Source: Leptospira ilyithenensis
GTDB taxonomy: Bacteria; Spirochaetota; Leptospiria; Leptospirales; Leptospiraceae
Direction: 5' to 3'
Assembly (NCBI RefSeq): GCF_004771005.1
Contig: NZ_RQHV01000061.1
Span: forward strand, 186,001-250,000
DNA length: 64,000 nucleotides
The number at the start of each line of letters is the position of its first letter. Position 1 is the first letter of the stretch. Both the position numbers and the translations under genes were made by a program. Positions 1 through 11,879 of the stretch are shown here, one piece after another. The notes under the pieces are model-generated. The model worked only from the letters and a program-made list of their open reading frames with translations, searched no databases and was not told the origin of the DNA.

Positions 1-316
1 TCTTTTCCGAGAACTTTTTGGAATAATCTTTGATCCCTTTTTCATAATCTTCGGTATTTGTGATGTCGAGCCCCTCATCCTCAAAGAAAACCCGCTTTTG
101 GTTAGCTTTGATTCCATTGATGGTAAGTTCTTTGGTAATGGTGTAGAGCATCTCTACAAACCGCTCCTGGTCCATTTCTACCAGGATTTTGGTAAGTAGG
201 GCGAGAACGTATTGTTCCAATGGGCGGTTCATCCGTGAGGAACGGACAGAAATTTTGGAATTTGCCTTTACCAATTCCGGGATCTGTGCTTCTAATTCTA
301 AAAAGGGTTTTGCCAC
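1..316 (-). CDS. Hypothetical protein, 5' part only (runs off the window)
   Basis: An open frame on the minus strand continues past base 1. It reads as an uninterrupted, acidic, helical-looking protein of at least 105 residues (beginning VAKPFLELEAQIPELVKANS). A TAG stop lies seven codons upstream of the chosen start. The GTG at 314-316 is the only usable initiator after it and has an AGGA-type ribosome-binding site just upstream. I do not recognise a family or motif. It is divergent from the tRNA-Thr/Trp-secE transcription unit. About 215 bases separate it from the tRNAs; I see only the tRNA promoter there. Confidence 0.6.
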   Translation of the reverse strand, partial: MAKPFLELEAQIPELVKANSKISVRSSRMNRPLEQYVLALLTKILVEMDQERFVEMLYTITKELTINGIKANQKRVFFEDEGLDITNTEDYEKGIKDYSKKFSEK

Positions 317-449
317 TAGGAAATCCTGCTCAAATATCTATGGATGCATTATGATTATCGAACTTGCAATCCTTAAAACTGAGTTTAAGGGAAATTCACT
401 CACCATTTTCTAAAATTTACCAATCTATTGGAAATAAAAGCAATTTCCA

Positions 450-477
450 TTGACCAAACAGGCTCATTTAAAATAGT
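450..477 (+). promoter_or_regulatory. Putative sigma70-type promoter for tRNA-Thr/tRNA-Trp-secE
   Basis: TTGACC at 450-455 and AATAGT at 472-477 are separated by 16 bases. They lie about 55 bases ahead of the first tRNA and in an AT-rich stretch. The -35 is nearly consensus, the -10 only fair. This is pattern matching, not a mapped start. Confidence 0.45.
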
Positions 478-529
478 GTAAAAAACCTAGCCCTGCTTGG
501 GAGCCCTGCGCTTTGGGTGGGAATTAGAA

Positions 530-604
<75 letters not shown>

Positions 605-610
605 TGTAAT

Positions 611-684
<74 letters not shown>

Positions 685-728
685 AAGAACGACGGAATTT
701 CAAAGAAAAAGAGAATTTTAGGATCACG

Positions 729-917
729 ATGAAAGCTACAAGTTTCATTCAAGAATGCAAAGCAGAACTAGAAAAAGTTCATTGGCCAACTCGCCAAGAA
801 GTAGTTAGTTCTACAATTGTAGTCCTTGTAACAGTTATTATATTTTCAGTATTTTTATCTACATCAGATTATCTTTTTCTAAAACTTTTGAAATGGTTTT
901 GGTCGGTAGCGGCGTAG
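729..917 (+). CDS. secE: Preprotein translocase subunit SecE
   Basis: 62 residues, a typical length for the short single-span SecE of most bacteria. The amphipathic N-terminal part contains the conserved motif [11 protein letters not shown] (about residues 15-25), followed by one hydrophobic membrane segment (about 27-50). SecE clamps SecY in the inner-membrane Sec channel; secY itself is in the spc operon of this window. It lies 44 bases after tRNA-Trp and just ahead of nusG. Confidence 0.96.
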   Translation: MKATSFIQECKAELEKVHWPTRQEVVSSTIVVLVTVIIFSVFLSTSDYLFLKLLKWFWSVAA

Positions 918-937
918 GGAACGGGATTCAGTCACCA

Positions 938-1492
938 ATGAGCGAGTCTGCGGAAAAAAAATGGTATGTCCTTCAGACCTATTCGGGTCATGAAAATAAG
1001 GTCAAAACCAATATTGAAAAAATGGTTCAACAACAAAAGTTGGAGGATCAGATTTTCTCAGTAAAGATTCCTTCGATGGACGTTGCTGAGATGAAGAACG
1101 GTAAAAAGAAAGTAACCAAGAAAAAACTTATGCCTGGTTACGTGTTAGTTGAAATGAACATGACTGACGATTTGAGATTCAAAATTCAAAATCTTCCGTC
1201 GGTTTCAACGTTTGTTGGTGGAAAAGGAAAAGGCCCTGAACCTTTGTCTTTGGATGAGATCAAAAATCTATTCAGCGACGTAGGTGATGTGGAATCGGAA
1301 GAAGTCTCCCGCCCTCGTTTCCTTTTCAAAGTTGGTGAAACTTTAAAAATCATCGATGGTCCGTTTGCCAATTTCAGTGGGCTTGTGGATGAAATTTTTC
1401 CTGACAAGGGAAGATTACGTGTAAGAGTAGAGATCTTCGGGCGTTCAACCCCTGTCGAACTAGATTACTTACAAGTAAAATCAGAACCGTAA
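938..1492 (+). CDS. nusG: Transcription termination/antitermination factor NusG
   Basis: 184 residues from the ATG at 938, which begins [19 protein letters not shown]; the WYVL..YSGHE block is the usual start of the NGN domain. An in-frame start at 893 would overlap secE by 25 bases and add residues that NusG proteins lack, so I prefer 938. The C-terminal KOW domain lies at about residues 132-170 ([18 protein letters not shown]). NusG binds RNA polymerase and couples it to Rho or to the ribosome. It is followed by the L11 operon. Confidence 0.93.
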   Translation: MSESAEKKWYVLQTYSGHENKVKTNIEKMVQQQKLEDQIFSVKIPSMDVAEMKNGKKKVTKKKLMPGYVLVEMNMTDDLRFKIQNLPSVSTFVGGKGKGPEPLSLDEIKNLFSDVGDVESEEVSRPRFLFKVGETLKIIDGPFANFSGLVDEIFPDKGRLRVRVEIFGRSTPVELDYLQVKSEP

Positions 1493-1524
1493 TAGATAGT
1501 TGTTAATTAAGGATTTTTAGCGAG

Positions 1525-1953
1525 ATGGCTGCAAAAAAAGTAGTAAAACAAATTAAACTCCAAGTGGAAGCAGGAAAAGCAAACCCAGCTCCTCCAGTTG
1601 GTCCCGCACTTGGACAAGCTGGTTTGAATATCATGGAATTTTGCAAACAATTCAATGAAAGAACCAAAGCTCAAATCGGACTTAAACTTCCTGTTGTTAT
1701 CACCGTATATACAGATAGAAGTTTTACTTTTGTTACAAAATCACCTCCTGCGGCGCTTTTGGTTCTCAAGACATTGGGAATTCCATCCGGTTCCGCAACA
1801 CCTCACTTAGTGAAGGTGGGAACCATCAAACGCGCACAATTAGAAGAAATTGCTAAAACAAAAATGGAAGATCTAAACGCAAACGACCTGAACGCAGCCG
1901 TGCAAATCATTGCAGGAACATGCCGTTCTATGGGCGTAAACGTAGAGCTCTAA
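1525..1953 (+). CDS. rplK: Large-subunit ribosomal protein L11 (uL11)
   Basis: 142 residues, exactly the family length. It shows the proline-rich linker [20 protein letters not shown] near residues 17-36 and the C-terminal RNA-binding part ending [11 protein letters not shown]11 forms the GTPase-associated centre with L10 and L12, encoded just downstream. First gene of the rplKAJL cluster, 19 bases ahead of rplA. Confidence 0.97.
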   Translation: MAAKKVVKQIKLQVEAGKANPAPPVGPALGQAGLNIMEFCKQFNERTKAQIGLKLPVVITVYTDRSFTFVTKSPPAALLVLKTLGIPSGSATPHLVKVGTIKRAQLEEIAKTKMEDLNANDLNAAVQIIAGTCRSMGVNVEL

Positions 1954-1972
1954 GGATTCTGGTAATCATAAA

Positions 1973-2665
1973 ATGAAACACGGTAAAAAATACATTCAAC
2001 TGAAAGAAAAAGTCGATCGCGTAAAGGCTTATGCACTTCCTGAGGCAGTCAGTCTTGCGAAGAGTGTTTCTTATTCCAAGTTCGATGGAACATTGGAAAT
2101 TTCGACTAAAATCAATTATAAATCCCTTCAAAACGTAAGAGGAACGATTTCTCTTCCGCATGGAACAGGCAAGACGATCAAAGTTTTGGTTTTCTGCAAA
2201 GGAGACAAACAAAACGAAGCCCGTGCCGCTGGTGCTGACTTCGTTGGTGATATGGACTTGATTGAAAAAGTTGCCGGTGGTTGGACTGATTTTGATGCTT
2301 GCGTTGCTACTCCTGATATGATGAAGGAAGTGGGAAAACTGGGACCAGTTCTCGGACGTAAAGGTCTTATGCCAAAACCGAAAGCAGGAACGGTAACTAC
2401 GGATGTTACCCGTGCCGTAAAAGAACTAAAAGCAGGACGTATTGAATACCGCCCTGACAAAGGGGGAGTGGTTCACTTAGGTGTTGGAAAAGTTTCCTTC
2501 CCTGATGACAAACTTCAAGAAAATATCAATGCAGTCGTTGCCACTCTTATGAAAGACAAACCATCCGATGCAAAGGGTGACTACCTTCGTTCTTTCTCCG
2601 TTTCCGCTACTATGGGAATCGGTGTAAAGGTTGATGTGAAAGAATTAGTAAACGCTAATATATAA
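1973..2665 (+). CDS. rplA: Large-subunit ribosomal protein L1 (uL1)
   Basis: 230 residues with the L1 signature around [19 protein letters not shown] (about residues 123-141). L1 forms the mobile stalk that moves deacylated tRNA from the E site; in many bacteria it also represses its own operon by binding the rplK leader. I did not find a convincing L1-like mRNA site here. The gap to rplJ is only 11 bases, which leaves no room for a separate L10 leader. Confidence 0.97.
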   Translation: MKHGKKYIQLKEKVDRVKAYALPEAVSLAKSVSYSKFDGTLEISTKINYKSLQNVRGTISLPHGTGKTIKVLVFCKGDKQNEARAAGADFVGDMDLIEKVAGGWTDFDACVATPDMMKEVGKLGPVLGRKGLMPKPKAGTVTTDVTRAVKELKAGRIEYRPDKGGVVHLGVGKVSFPDDKLQENINAVVATLMKDKPSDAKGDYLRSFSVSATMGIGVKVDVKELVNANI

Positions 2666-2676
2666 CGAGTATTAAA

Positions 2677-3207
2677 ATGGCAAATGCAGCAAAAATAGAA
2701 GCAGTAGCGGATTTAAAAGAAAAACTGGAAAAAGGGCCGAATTTTATTTTGGCTTCTTACAGTGGTTTGACGGTAGAAGACATGACAAACTTGAGAGCGA
2801 AACTTCGTAAAGAAGGTTCGACTATGAAGGTGATTAAAAACAATCTCTTCCTTCGCGCTCTAAAAGAGTCTTCTGCGCATAAAGACAAAACAATCGAATT
2901 TGGTGATATTTATAAAGGACCGCTTGCGGCGATTTTTTCAACTGAGTCTCTTCCTGCCGTTGCGAAAGTTTGCAAAGACTTCGCAAAAGACAAAAAAGAA
3001 TTAGAAGTGAAAACCGGCTTTATGGATGGCCAAGTTTTAGACAAAACTGGAGTGGAAGCAATTGCCGGTCTTCCTTCCAAGCAAGAGCTTCTGTCTCAGA
3101 TAGCTCGCGGTCTAAACGCACCAGCAACACAAATTGCATCCGGGGTAAACCAAATTATGGCAAGCCTCGCAAGAGCAATCAATGCTGTCGGTGAGAAAAA
3201 CGGTTAA
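2677..3207 (+). CDS. rplJ: Large-subunit ribosomal protein L10 (uL10)
   Basis: 176 residues, normal for L10. The N-terminal rRNA-binding domain includes the [18 protein letters not shown] region and [10 protein letters not shown]. The C-terminal helix (about 150-176), which anchors L12 dimers, ends with [14 protein letters not shown]10 is the base of the L12 stalk and its gene stands immediately before rplL. Confidence 0.96.
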   Translation: MANAAKIEAVADLKEKLEKGPNFILASYSGLTVEDMTNLRAKLRKEGSTMKVIKNNLFLRALKESSAHKDKTIEFGDIYKGPLAAIFSTESLPAVAKVCKDFAKDKKELEVKTGFMDGQVLDKTGVEAIAGLPSKQELLSQIARGLNAPATQIASGVNQIMASLARAINAVGEKNG

Positions 3208-3251
3208 TTTTACAACAATTGAATAGTGATTTAGTTTAAGGAGAATATAGG

Positions 3252-3629
3252 ATGGCTGTTGACGCGCTATTAGAACAAATTGGAAGTCTTACACTGGTTC
3301 AGGCTGCTGAACTCGTGAAAAAGATGGAGGACAAATTCGGGATTTCGGCTGCTGCACCTGTTGCGGTTGCTGCTGTTGCTGGTGGAGCTGCGGCTGCCGC
3401 TGAAGAACCTGCAACTTTCAATGTAATCTTGAAAGCACACGGAGATAAAAAAATCGACGTGATTAAACTCGTAAGAGAAATCACTGGTCTTGGTTTAGCT
3501 GACGCTAAAACTCTTGTTGAAGCTGGTGGAAAACCGGTAAAAGAGGGCGTTTCTAAAGATGAGGCTGCTGATCTTAAGAAAAAACTCGAAGGTGCTGGGG
3601 CTCAAGTAGAAGTTGCTGCTGCCGGTTAA
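3252..3629 (+). CDS. rplL: Large-subunit ribosomal protein L7/L12 (bL12)
   Basis: 125 residues. The N-terminal dimerisation domain is joined by an Ala/Val/Gly-rich hinge (about 34-55) to the C-terminal factor-binding domain, with EKTxFNVIL-like start ([12 protein letters not shown]) and the [12 protein letters not shown] helix. It recruits elongation factors to the ribosome. A good Shine-Dalgarno (AGGAG) lies in the 44-base gap after rplJ, consistent with the need for several L12 copies per ribosome. A terminator-like hairpin follows. Confidence 0.97.
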   Translation: MAVDALLEQIGSLTLVQAAELVKKMEDKFGISAAAPVAVAAVAGGAAAAAEEPATFNVILKAHGDKKIDVIKLVREITGLGLADAKTLVEAGGKPVKEGVSKDEAADLKKKLEGAGAQVEVAAAG

Positions 3630-3670
3630 TCACCAGCTTGCAGGATATTCCATCCCCTTTCTTCAAATTG

Positions 3671-3715
3671 ATAGAGGCAGGGAGGCCATAGGCTTTCCCA
3701 CCTCTATTTTGTTAT
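3671..3715 (+). terminator. Hairpin with T-rich tail between rplL and rpoB (attenuator-like)
   Basis: The outer stem ATAGAGG/CCTCTAT (3671-3677 with 3701-3707) and the inner arms GGGA-GCC/GGC-TCCC around an ATA loop form one long hairpin. It runs directly into TTTTGTTATTT. It sits in the 131-base gap between rplL and rpoB. That is where many bacteria partly terminate to make more ribosomal protein than RNA polymerase. Read-through must occur unless rpoB has its own promoter. Confidence 0.7.
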
Positions 3716-3760
3716 TTATTTTTACACCTATACTTTTGTCGTTCCTAGGGAGAATGTTCC

Positions 3761-6700
3761 ATGAATACCCGGATACAATCTAGAAAGCGGGTAAATTTCG
3801 GTAAAATTACCGACCTCAATTTACTTCCGAATCTAATTTATGTACAGAAAAAATCCTTTGATTGGTTTTTACAGGCAGAAGCCAAAGATCCAACCAAACG
3901 AGCCAACCAAGGCTTGGAAGCTGTATTTCGTGAATCCTTTCCTATTGAAAGTCCAAACAATGACATGGTTATGGAATACGGTCATTATATTTTGGGGGAT
4001 GCAAAAAGAAACCCTCAAGAATCCAAAGATACAGATTCCTCTTATGCCGCTCCGTTAAAAGCAGTTATACGATTAATTATCAAAGAAACGGGTGAGATCA
4101 GAGAGCAAGTGGTTTATATGGGAGACCTTCCTGTTATGACGGACCACGGGACTTTTATCATCAATGGCGCTGAGCGCGTTGTGGTAAGCCAATTGCACAG
4201 ATCCCCCGGTATTTTCTTTTCTTACGACCAAGCAAGAGATACATTTTCAGCGCGTGTGATTCCTTATCGCGGATCCTGGCTCGAATTTGAAATGGACAAT
4301 AAGGGTATCCTTGTTGCCAAAATCGACCGTAAGAAAAAATTCCCGGCTACATTACTTGTAAAATCCATGGGAATGGGAACAAACGAAGAAGTATTACGTT
4401 TGTTCTACGGCTCTTCCAAAATGAAGATCGCAGGTGCGGGTCCGAAAGAACTCAAACGACTCATCGGCAGAAGAACCATCGCGGATATCATCAATATGGA
4501 AACTGGCGAGGTAATGCTCGATGCAGGTTCCAAGATCAACGAAGACAATATTTCCATCCTTCGCGAGATGAAAGTAAAAGAAGTGGATGTCATCGAATTT
4601 CCGAAAGGAAAAGACAATCCTGTTCTTATCAACTGTCTTGAAAAAGACGGAGTGAACGATTACGAAGATGCGATCAAAAAATTTCATACGATCATGCGTC
4701 CCGGCGAACCCTCTACGATTGAAAATGCAGAGTCCGAGCTCAGGAGACTTTTCTTTTCCCCAAAAACTTTTGATTTAGGGATAGTCGGTCGTTACAAAAT
4801 CAATAGCAAATTCGAATTCAATAATCCGAAAGATTTCAATAAAGTGGAAGATAGAGTTCTTCGTAAGGAAGACATCATAGAAACAGTACGTTATCTTGTG
4901 ATGCTTATGTCCGACGCGGAAAACTTCTATCCGGATGATATTGACCATTTGGGAAACAGAAGGATTCGTTCCGTGGGAGAGCTTATCTCCAACCAATTGA
5001 AACTTGGTTTTTCCAGAGTGGAAAGAGTGATCAAAGAGAGAATGACGGTTCAGGAACCGGAACAACAAACTCCTCAACTTTTGATTTCCATTAAGCCGAT
5101 CACTGCTGTAATCAATGAATTTTTCGGATCTTCCCAGCTATCTCAGTTTATGGATCAAACAAATCCTCTTGCGGAATTGACCCACAAACGAAGATTAAAT
5201 GCACTTGGACCGGGAGGACTTTCCCGTGACCGCGCTGGTTTCGAAGTGCGTGACGTTCATTATTCGCATTATGGAAGAATGTGCCCGATTGAAACTCCGG
5301 AAGGCCCGAATATCGGACTTATTCTTTCCATGTCCAGTTTTGCCCGGGTGAACGATTACGGTTTTCTCGAAACTCCTTACCGAGTGGTTAAAAACGGAAA
5401 AGTAATCAAACAAATCGAGTATTTAACAGCCGATAAAGAAGAATACCATTACATGGCGCAAGCTTCTTCCGCTGTGGATGAAAAAGGGGATTTCCAATCC
5501 AAACTTATCTCCACTCGCCACAGAGGGGATTTCCCTTTCAGAAGCCCGAGCGAAATCCAATACATGGACTTGGCTCCTTTGCAAGTAGTATCCGTTTCTA
5601 CGGCACTCATTCCGTTCCTGGAGCATGACGATGCGAACCGCGCACTTATGGGTTCCAACATGCAACGCCAAGCTGTACCTCTACTGATCGAAGAAGCTCC
5701 GTTTGTCGGAACAGGAATCGAATCCAGAGCGGCTTATGATGCGGGAGTTTGTATCGTTGCGAAAAAGGATGGGGTTGTTTCCAAAGTGGACGCTTCCGGA
5801 ATTTGGATCAAAGAAGACGCTTCCAAAGAAATCGTAAATTATTCTTTGATTAAGTTCAAAAAAACCAACCAGGGAACTTGTTTCAATCAAAAACCAAACG
5901 TAAGTATGCTTCACAATTTGGAAGGTGGTAAGGTTTCAAAAGTTTCCAAGGAAAAAATTGAAATCACACTGAACAACGGTGAAAAGGTCCCTTACGATCT
6001 CCTCATCTCCGACGAATTGCAATACGCGCCCGTTGTGAAAGAAGGACAAGAAGTTCCTTCCGGATTTGCAATTGCAGGTCAAGTCATCAAAGGTGAGAAA
6101 GTAGGGGAATACGGTGCCATCCTTCAAAAAGGAACCGTGCTTGCCAACGGCCCATCCACTGACGAAGGTTATCTTGCGTTGGGACGTAACGTTCTGGTTG
6201 CATTCATGCCTTGGGAAGGATACAATTTTGAGGATGCGATTCTAATTTCAGAACGTATTATCAAAGAAGATGTATTTTCATCCATTCACATTGAAGAGTT
6301 CGAAATCCAAGCTCGCGAAACGAAATTGGGACAAGAACAAATCACCCGTGATATTCCAAACCTTTCCGACAAAGCTTTCCGCGACCTCGACGAATCCGGT
6401 GTGATTCGAATTGGTGCCGAAGTGAAACCGGGAGATATTCTGGTAGGGATGGTGACTCCAAAAGGAGAAACCGATCTTACTCCGGAATACAAACTACTTC
6501 ATTCCATTTTTGGCGAAAAAGCAAAAGAAGTAAGAGATTCTTCTCTTCGCATGCCAAACGGTTTCGAAGGAACAGTGATCGATATTAAAAGATTTTCACG
6601 GGACAACGGCGACGAACTCGCTGCCGGCGTGGAAGAAATGGTAAAAGTTTATGTTGCCCGCAAACGTAAGTTACTCGTTGGGGACAAGATGGCGGGACGT

Positions 6701-7447
6701 CACGGAAACAAAGGGGTTGTCGCTCGTGTAATGGCACAAGAAGACATGCCTTATATGGAAGACGGCACTCCTGTTGACATCGTGCTGAACCCACTTGGGG
6801 TTCCTTCTCGTATGAACTTGGGTCAGATTTTTGAGACCCAGCTCGGTTTTGCCGCAAAAAAACTGGGACTGAATTTCGAAACACCTGTATTTGACGGTGC
6901 AACGGAAGATGACGTTCAGGAATTTTGCCGCCAAGCAGGACTTCCCGGCAACAGCAAATTTAAGTTATACGACGGAAGAACCGGTGATAGTTTTATCAAC
7001 CAGGTATTCTGTGGTTATATCTACATGTTGAAACTGGCTCACTTGGTAGATGATAAAATCCATGCCCGTTCTACTGGACCATACTCACTTGTGACGCAAC
7101 AACCTCTTGGTGGTAAAGCACAGTTCGGTGGTCAAAGATTAGGGGAGATGGAAGTTTGGGCATTGGAAGCATACGGTGCTTCTCATACCTTACAAGAATT
7201 ACTTACAATCAAGTCGGATGATATGTTGGGTCGCGCTCGTATTTACGAAGCGATCGTTAAAGGGATCCATTCCATTAAACCTGGAATTCCTGAGTCCTTT
7301 AACGTTCTCGTTCAAGAATTACGCGGTCTGGCTCTTGACATCATCATCAAAGACTCCGAAGGATCGGAAGTGGATATTTCTGATTACGAAGATGAATTCT
7401 CGAAAAACAAAAAGAAAATCAAATTCGAGACCATCGAAAACGCGTAG
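3761..7447 (+). CDS. rpoB: DNA-directed RNA polymerase subunit beta
   Basis: 1228 residues, full length. Recognised by the rifampicin-pocket region ([20 protein letters not shown]), the segment [20 protein letters not shown], the active-site motif [12 protein letters not shown] and the C-terminal [20 protein letters not shown] block. In the rifampicin cluster the residue matching E. coli Ser531 is Asn480 (codon 5198-5200), a change known from naturally tolerant spirochaetes. It is co-oriented with rpoC after a 17-base gap. Confidence 0.98.
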   Translation: MNTRIQSRKRVNFGKITDLNLLPNLIYVQKKSFDWFLQAEAKDPTKRANQGLEAVFRESFPIESPNNDMVMEYGHYILGDAKRNPQESKDTDSSYAAPLKAVIRLIIKETGEIREQVVYMGDLPVMTDHGTFIINGAERVVVSQLHRSPGIFFSYDQARDTFSARVIPYRGSWLEFEMDNKGILVAKIDRKKKFPATLLVKSMGMGTNEEVLRLFYGSSKMKIAGAGPKELKRLIGRRTIADIINMETGEVMLDAGSKINEDNISILREMKVKEVDVIEFPKGKDNPVLINCLEKDGVNDYEDAIKKFHTIMRPGEPSTIENAESELRRLFFSPKTFDLGIVGRYKINSKFEFNNPKDFNKVEDRVLRKEDIIETVRYLVMLMSDAENFYPDDIDHLGNRRIRSVGELISNQLKLGFSRVERVIKERMTVQEPEQQTPQLLISIKPITAVINEFFGSSQLSQFMDQTNPLAELTHKRRLNALGPGGLSRDRAGFEVRDVHYSHYGRMCPIETPEGPNIGLILSMSSFARVNDYGFLETPYRVVKNGKVIKQIEYLTADKEEYHYMAQASSAVDEKGDFQSKLISTRHRGDFPFRSPSEIQYMDLAPLQVVSVSTALIPFLEHDDANRALMGSNMQRQAVPLLIEEAPFVGTGIESRAAYDAGVCIVAKKDGVVSKVDASGIWIKEDASKEIVNYSLIKFKKTNQGTCFNQKPNVSMLHNLEGGKVSKVSKEKIEITLNNGEKVPYDLLISDELQYAPVVKEGQEVPSGFAIAGQVIKGEKVGEYGAILQKGTVLANGPSTDEGYLALGRNVLVAFMPWEGYNFEDAILISERIIKEDVFSSIHIEEFEIQARETKLGQEQITRDIPNLSDKAFRDLDESGVIRIGAEVKPGDILVGMVTPKGETDLTPEYKLLHSIFGEKAKEVRDSSLRMPNGFEGTVIDIKRFSRDNGDELAAGVEEMVKVYVARKRKLLVGDKMAGRHGNKGVVARVMAQEDMPYMEDGTPVDIVLNPLGVPSRMNLGQIFETQLGFAAKKLGLNFETPVFDGATEDDVQEFCRQAGLPGNSKFKLYDGRTGDSFINQVFCGYIYMLKLAHLVDDKIHARSTGPYSLVTQQPLGGKAQFGGQRLGEMEVWALEAYGASHTLQELLTIKSDDMLGRARIYEAIVKGIHSIKPGIPESFNVLVQELRGLALDIIIKDSEGSEVDISDYEDEFSKNKKKIKFETIENA

Positions 7448-7464
7448 GGGAAAAACGGACAAAC

Positions 7465-10400
7465 ATGAGAAATTACAATACTTTTGAATCAATCACGATT
7501 CGTTTGGCTTCACCCGAACGAATCAAAGAATGGTCGTTTGGCGAAGTTAAAAAACCGGAAACCATCAATTACCGTACTCTAAAACCGGAAAGAGATGGTC
7601 TGTTCTGTGAGAAGATTTTTGGAACGACTAAGGATTGGGAATGTTACTGCGGTAAATTCAAATCCATTCGTTACAAGGGTGTTGTCTGCGACAAATGCGG
7701 AGTGGAAGTAACTCACTCCAAAGTTCGTAGAGAAAGAATGGGGCATATCGAACTTGCAGCTCCGGTTTCTCATATCTGGTATTACAGATCCGTTCCTTCC
7801 CGTATGGGTCTTCTTTTGGATATGACCATCAACCAATTGAAGAGCGTTCTCTATTTTGAAAAATATGTAATCATCGATCCTGCTGATTCCGGTAGAAACA
7901 GAGGGGAACTCATTGATGAAGACGAATATCACAACTACCTGGACGAATATGGCGACAAATTCATCGCAGGTATCGGCGGGGACGCCATTAAGGAACTACT
8001 TGCACGTATCGATGTAGATGCTGAAGCAAGAGTGATCCGTCAAAAGATCCAAGACAGAAATAAAATTTCTGACAAACGTATTTACAAAAGATTAGAAGTT
8101 CTGGAAGCATTCCGTGATTCCGGAAACCGTCCGGAATGGATGGTATTGGATGTAGTTCCGGTGATTCCGCCGGAACTTCGCCCTATGGTTCAATTGGAAG
8201 GGGGAAGATTTGCAACTTCCGATTTGAACGATTTGTACAGAAGAGTGATCAACCGTAACAACCGTTTGAAACGCCTTCTTGCTTTGAAAGCACCGGAAAT
8301 CATTGTTCGTAACGAAAAACGGATGTTACAGGAAGCAGTGGATGCACTTTTCGATAACAGTCGTCGTAAAAGAACTGTGAAAGGAAAGGGAAACCGGCCT
8401 TTGAAATCCATTTCCGACATGTTGAAAGGAAAACAAGGCCGATTCCGCCAAAACCTACTTGGTAAACGGGTGGATTACTCCGGTCGTTCCGTAATCGTTG
8501 TCGGTCCCGAACTCAAATATCATCAAATGGGTCTTCCTAAAAAGATGGCCCTCGAGTTGTTCAAACCTTTCATCATGAAACGTTTGGTTGACTTGGAACT
8601 TGCACCAAACATCAAGTCTGCGAAGAAAAAAATCGAGACGGAAGACAAAGAAGTTTTCGATGTTTTGGACACTGTTGTTAAAGAACACCCTGTTATGTTG
8701 AACAGAGCTCCGACTCTGCACAGACTCGGTATTCAGGCATTTTTACCTATCCTTGTAGAAGGAAAAGCAATCAAACTTCACCCACTCGTATGTCATGCGT
8801 TCAACGCCGACTTCGACGGGGATCAGATGGCGATTCATGTTCCACTTGCTCCGAAGGCGCAATTGGAAACTTGGATGCTGATGCTTTCTCCTCATAATAT
8901 CCTGAACCCTGCGAACGGCCAACCGATCTGCGGACCGACTCAAGATATCGTACTTGGGATTTACTACCTCACTTCCGAAGTGAAAGACGCAAAAGGCCAG
9001 GGAAAATTTTTCACCGGTCTTGACGAAGTGATGTATGCGATCGAATCCAAAACCATTGAGATTCGAACAAAAATTTCAGTTCTTCACGAAGGTAAAATCA
9101 TCGAGACAACACCTGGTAGACTTATTTTCAACCAAGTGATGCCGAAAGGTTATGTTTACGTAAACAGAGTCCTAGGTGACAAAGAAACAAACAAAATCAT
9201 CGCAGACGTTTATGAAAAATTCGGTCCTGGCCAAACTGTGGTTATGCTCGACGAAGTAAAACGTCTGGGTTATAAATACGCGACTTATTTTGCGCCGACT
9301 ATCTCCATCGAAGACATCCGGGTTTCTCCACATAAAGAGGGACTTGTGAACGATGCCAACAGAGAAGTGGAAAAAGCCGATATGGAGTATCGTAAAGGTA
9401 TTATCACTAACGAAGAACGCCGTAAAAAGGTAATCGAGATTTGGACCAAAACCAATGACAAGATTACCGACGGGATGTTTAAAGAATTGGAAAAAGACCA
9501 AGGCGGATTCAATCCTGTTTTCGTCATGGCTGCTTCCGGAGCCCGCGGATCAAAACAACAGATTCGTCAGCTTGCAGGGATGAGGGGACTTATGGCGAAG
9601 CCAAGTGGCGAGATCATCGAACTTGCCATTCGTTCCAACTTCCGTGAAGGTTTGGGCGTTCTCGAATTTTTTATCTCTACTCATGGTGCGAGGAAAGGTC
9701 TTGCCGATACTGCCTTGAAAACAGCCGATGCGGGTTATTTGACTCGTCGTTTGGTGGATATTTCCCAAGACGTAATCGTTTCTGAAGAAGATTGCGGAAC
9801 AAAAGACAATATCACTCTCGGACTTGTAAAAGAAGGGGAAAACATTATCGTTTCCCTTGCAGATCGCGTATTCGGTCGTTATACGGCAGAAGATTTGATC
9901 GACCCTGTTACAGAAAAAGTAGTATTTCCAAAAGATACCGTAATCACAAGAGCAATCGGTCAAAAGATTGAAAATCTAGGTTACGATAAAATCAAAGTTC
10001 GTTCTCCTCTGACTTGCCGTTCACGTCACGGTATCTGTACAAAATGTTACGGTATGGATATGGCGCGCCTTGTGCCGGCAGAGATCGGAGAAGCAGTGGG
10101 AACCATTGCAGCTCAGTCCATCGGTCAACCGGGAACTCAGCTTACAATGAGAACTTTCCACGTAGGTGGAGCCGCTTCCGCAACGATTCAAGAGAAAGAA
10201 CATAAAGTTCCATACCGCTCTTTGGTTAAATCAGTAAACGGCCGTTTGGTGAAAAACCAATCGGGTGCAACCGTATTTGCCCGCCGCGGAACAATCGTCA
10301 TCCAAAGATTAGTTCAGGAATTCCAAACAACCGATCTTTCCAATGTTCGCGTAATAGACGCGCAACGTTTGGAAAAAGGGGAAGTGTTCGGAACTCAGCT

Positions 10401-11763
10401 CACGGAAAACGGTGAGCAAATGGTGACAGCAGACCAACCGGGAACTGTTTCCTTACAAGGAACAAGACTTAGAGTTCTCGGGGAAGAAGTAGTTATCCCT
10501 GTAAAAATCGGAACCATTGTGAAATGCAAAGAAGACGAAATTGTAGATGAGAACAAACCTCTTGCAGAGTTTGATCCATACAACGAAGTCATCGTTGCCG
10601 AGATAGAAGGAACTGTTCATTGGGAAGATTTGGAAGTCGGTAAAAACGTAAGAAGAGACGTAGACCCTAAAACTTCAAATATCATCCTGAAAGTAGTGGA
10701 ACAGAAAAAAGACAGACTCTTCCCGCAAATCATAGTGGGCGGAGAAGCTTACGCGGTTCCAATCGATGCATTATTGCAATACCAATCCGGTGATAAAGTA
10801 AAAGACGGAGACATTCTATTCAAGATTCCTTCCGTTGCTGAAAAAACAAGAGATATCACCGGGGGTCTTCCTAGGGTAGACGAACTTTTCGAAGCTCGTC
10901 GTCCGAAAGATGCCTGCACACTTGCAGAAATCGACGGTAAGATCGAAGACCGTGGTGAAATCGTAAAAGAAAAACGTATCCTTTATATCATTTCCGAATC
11001 TGCTGATGTGGAAAAAGTAAAAGTAGCGATCCCGATCGGTAAACAACTTCGTGTTCGTCACGGAGACTTTGTTAAAACCGGTGATCAAATCGACGAAGGA
11101 AACTTTGACCCGCATGATATCCTTAGCATCAAAGGACCGAATGCACTTCACAACTATCTGGTTTCCGAAGTTCAGGAAGTTTATCGTTTGCAAGGGGTTC
11201 ATATCAATGACAAACACATCGAAGTAGTTGTTCGCCAAATGCTTCGTAAGGTGACAATCACTGATAGTGGGGATACATCTTTTGTAAACCAACAGCAAGT
11301 GGATAAATTTCAATTCCAAGAGGAAAACGATCGAGTGATCGGAGAAGGGGGAAGCCCTGCGCAATGCCAACCGATTTTACTTGGTCTGACAAAAGCATCT
11401 CTTAACACGGAATCTTATTTCTCTGCGGCTTCTTTCCAGGAAACTACAAAGGTTCTTACCGATGCAGCGATCAAAGGAAAAACAGACGTGCTTGCTGGTC
11501 TCAAGGAAAACGTGATCATCGGTCATATGATCCCTGCAGGAACTGGTATGAAAAAATACCGTGATGTTGAAGTTTTCAGAGACATTCCGGGAGACTTGGA
11601 TTGGGATCTGGATTCGGAAGAAGATGAAGAAGAAGTTTCCGAACTTCCGGAATCCACTCCTGTTTCTACCGCCACACTTTCCCGTCTGGTAGAAGAAGAG
11701 GATGAAGATGAAGACGAATTGGAATCTGACGATGATGATTCGGAAGAAGAGGACGACGAATAG
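7465..11763 (+). CDS. rpoC: DNA-directed RNA polymerase subunit beta'
   Basis: 1432 residues. The N-terminal zinc site CYCGKF...CDKCG is at about residues 52-80. The catalytic magnesium motif NADFDGDQ is at 447-454. The second zinc cluster includes [11 protein letters not shown]. The C-terminus ends in a long acidic, low-complexity tail (about the last 55 residues, almost all Asp/Glu/Ser near the end) that E. coli beta' lacks. It forms the core enzyme with RpoB and RpoA, the latter also encoded here. Confidence 0.98.
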   Translation: MRNYNTFESITIRLASPERIKEWSFGEVKKPETINYRTLKPERDGLFCEKIFGTTKDWECYCGKFKSIRYKGVVCDKCGVEVTHSKVRRERMGHIELAAPVSHIWYYRSVPSRMGLLLDMTINQLKSVLYFEKYVIIDPADSGRNRGELIDEDEYHNYLDEYGDKFIAGIGGDAIKELLARIDVDAEARVIRQKIQDRNKISDKRIYKRLEVLEAFRDSGNRPEWMVLDVVPVIPPELRPMVQLEGGRFATSDLNDLYRRVINRNNRLKRLLALKAPEIIVRNEKRMLQEAVDALFDNSRRKRTVKGKGNRPLKSISDMLKGKQGRFRQNLLGKRVDYSGRSVIVVGPELKYHQMGLPKKMALELFKPFIMKRLVDLELAPNIKSAKKKIETEDKEVFDVLDTVVKEHPVMLNRAPTLHRLGIQAFLPILVEGKAIKLHPLVCHAFNADFDGDQMAIHVPLAPKAQLETWMLMLSPHNILNPANGQPICGPTQDIVLGIYYLTSEVKDAKGQGKFFTGLDEVMYAIESKTIEIRTKISVLHEGKIIETTPGRLIFNQVMPKGYVYVNRVLGDKETNKIIADVYEKFGPGQTVVMLDEVKRLGYKYATYFAPTISIEDIRVSPHKEGLVNDANREVEKADMEYRKGIITNEERRKKVIEIWTKTNDKITDGMFKELEKDQGGFNPVFVMAASGARGSKQQIRQLAGMRGLMAKPSGEIIELAIRSNFREGLGVLEFFISTHGARKGLADTALKTADAGYLTRRLVDISQDVIVSEEDCGTKDNITLGLVKEGENIIVSLADRVFGRYTAEDLIDPVTEKVVFPKDTVITRAIGQKIENLGYDKIKVRSPLTCRSRHGICTKCYGMDMARLVPAEIGEAVGTIAAQSIGQPGTQLTMRTFHVGGAASATIQEKEHKVPYRSLVKSVNGRLVKNQSGATVFARRGTIVIQRLVQEFQTTDLSNVRVIDAQRLEKGEVFGTQLTENGEQMVTADQPGTVSLQGTRLRVLGEEVVIPVKIGTIVKCKEDEIVDENKPLAEFDPYNEVIVAEIEGTVHWEDLEVGKNVRRDVDPKTSNIILKVVEQKKDRLFPQIIVGGEAYAVPIDALLQYQSGDKVKDGDILFKIPSVAEKTRDITGGLPRVDELFEARRPKDACTLAEIDGKIEDRGEIVKEKRILYIISESADVEKVKVAIPIGKQLRVRHGDFVKTGDQIDEGNFDPHDILSIKGPNALHNYLVSEVQEVYRLQGVHINDKHIEVVVRQMLRKVTITDSGDTSFVNQQQVDKFQFQEENDRVIGEGGSPAQCQPILLGLTKASLNTESYFSAASFQETTKVLTDAAIKGKTDVLAGLKENVIIGHMIPAGTGMKKYRDVEVFRDIPGDLDWDLDSEEDEEEVSELPESTPVSTATLSRLVEEEDEDEDELESDDDDSEEEDDE

Positions 11764-11879
11764 ATCGTCGTTGTCACCTACAGGATTTTTTGGGTTTTCG
11801 TTTACAAAATAGCCATTTCCAGGATTTTGGACAAAACCGTCATATATTTTTAAGTAGATAGAGAGTAAGAAGGAATCGA

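Noticed and set aside
893..937. Upstream start for nusG at 893
   Set aside because: Would overlap secE by 25 bases and adds residues not found in NusG; 938 fits the family.
2653..2690. L10-L12 or L1 autoregulatory leader between rplA and rplJ
   Set aside because: Only 11 bases separate the genes; no room for the known mRNA structure.
11523..11777. Ser-rich open frame opposite the 3' end of rpoC
   Set aside because: It is the mirror of the Asp/Glu-rich tail codons of rpoC; no start signal.
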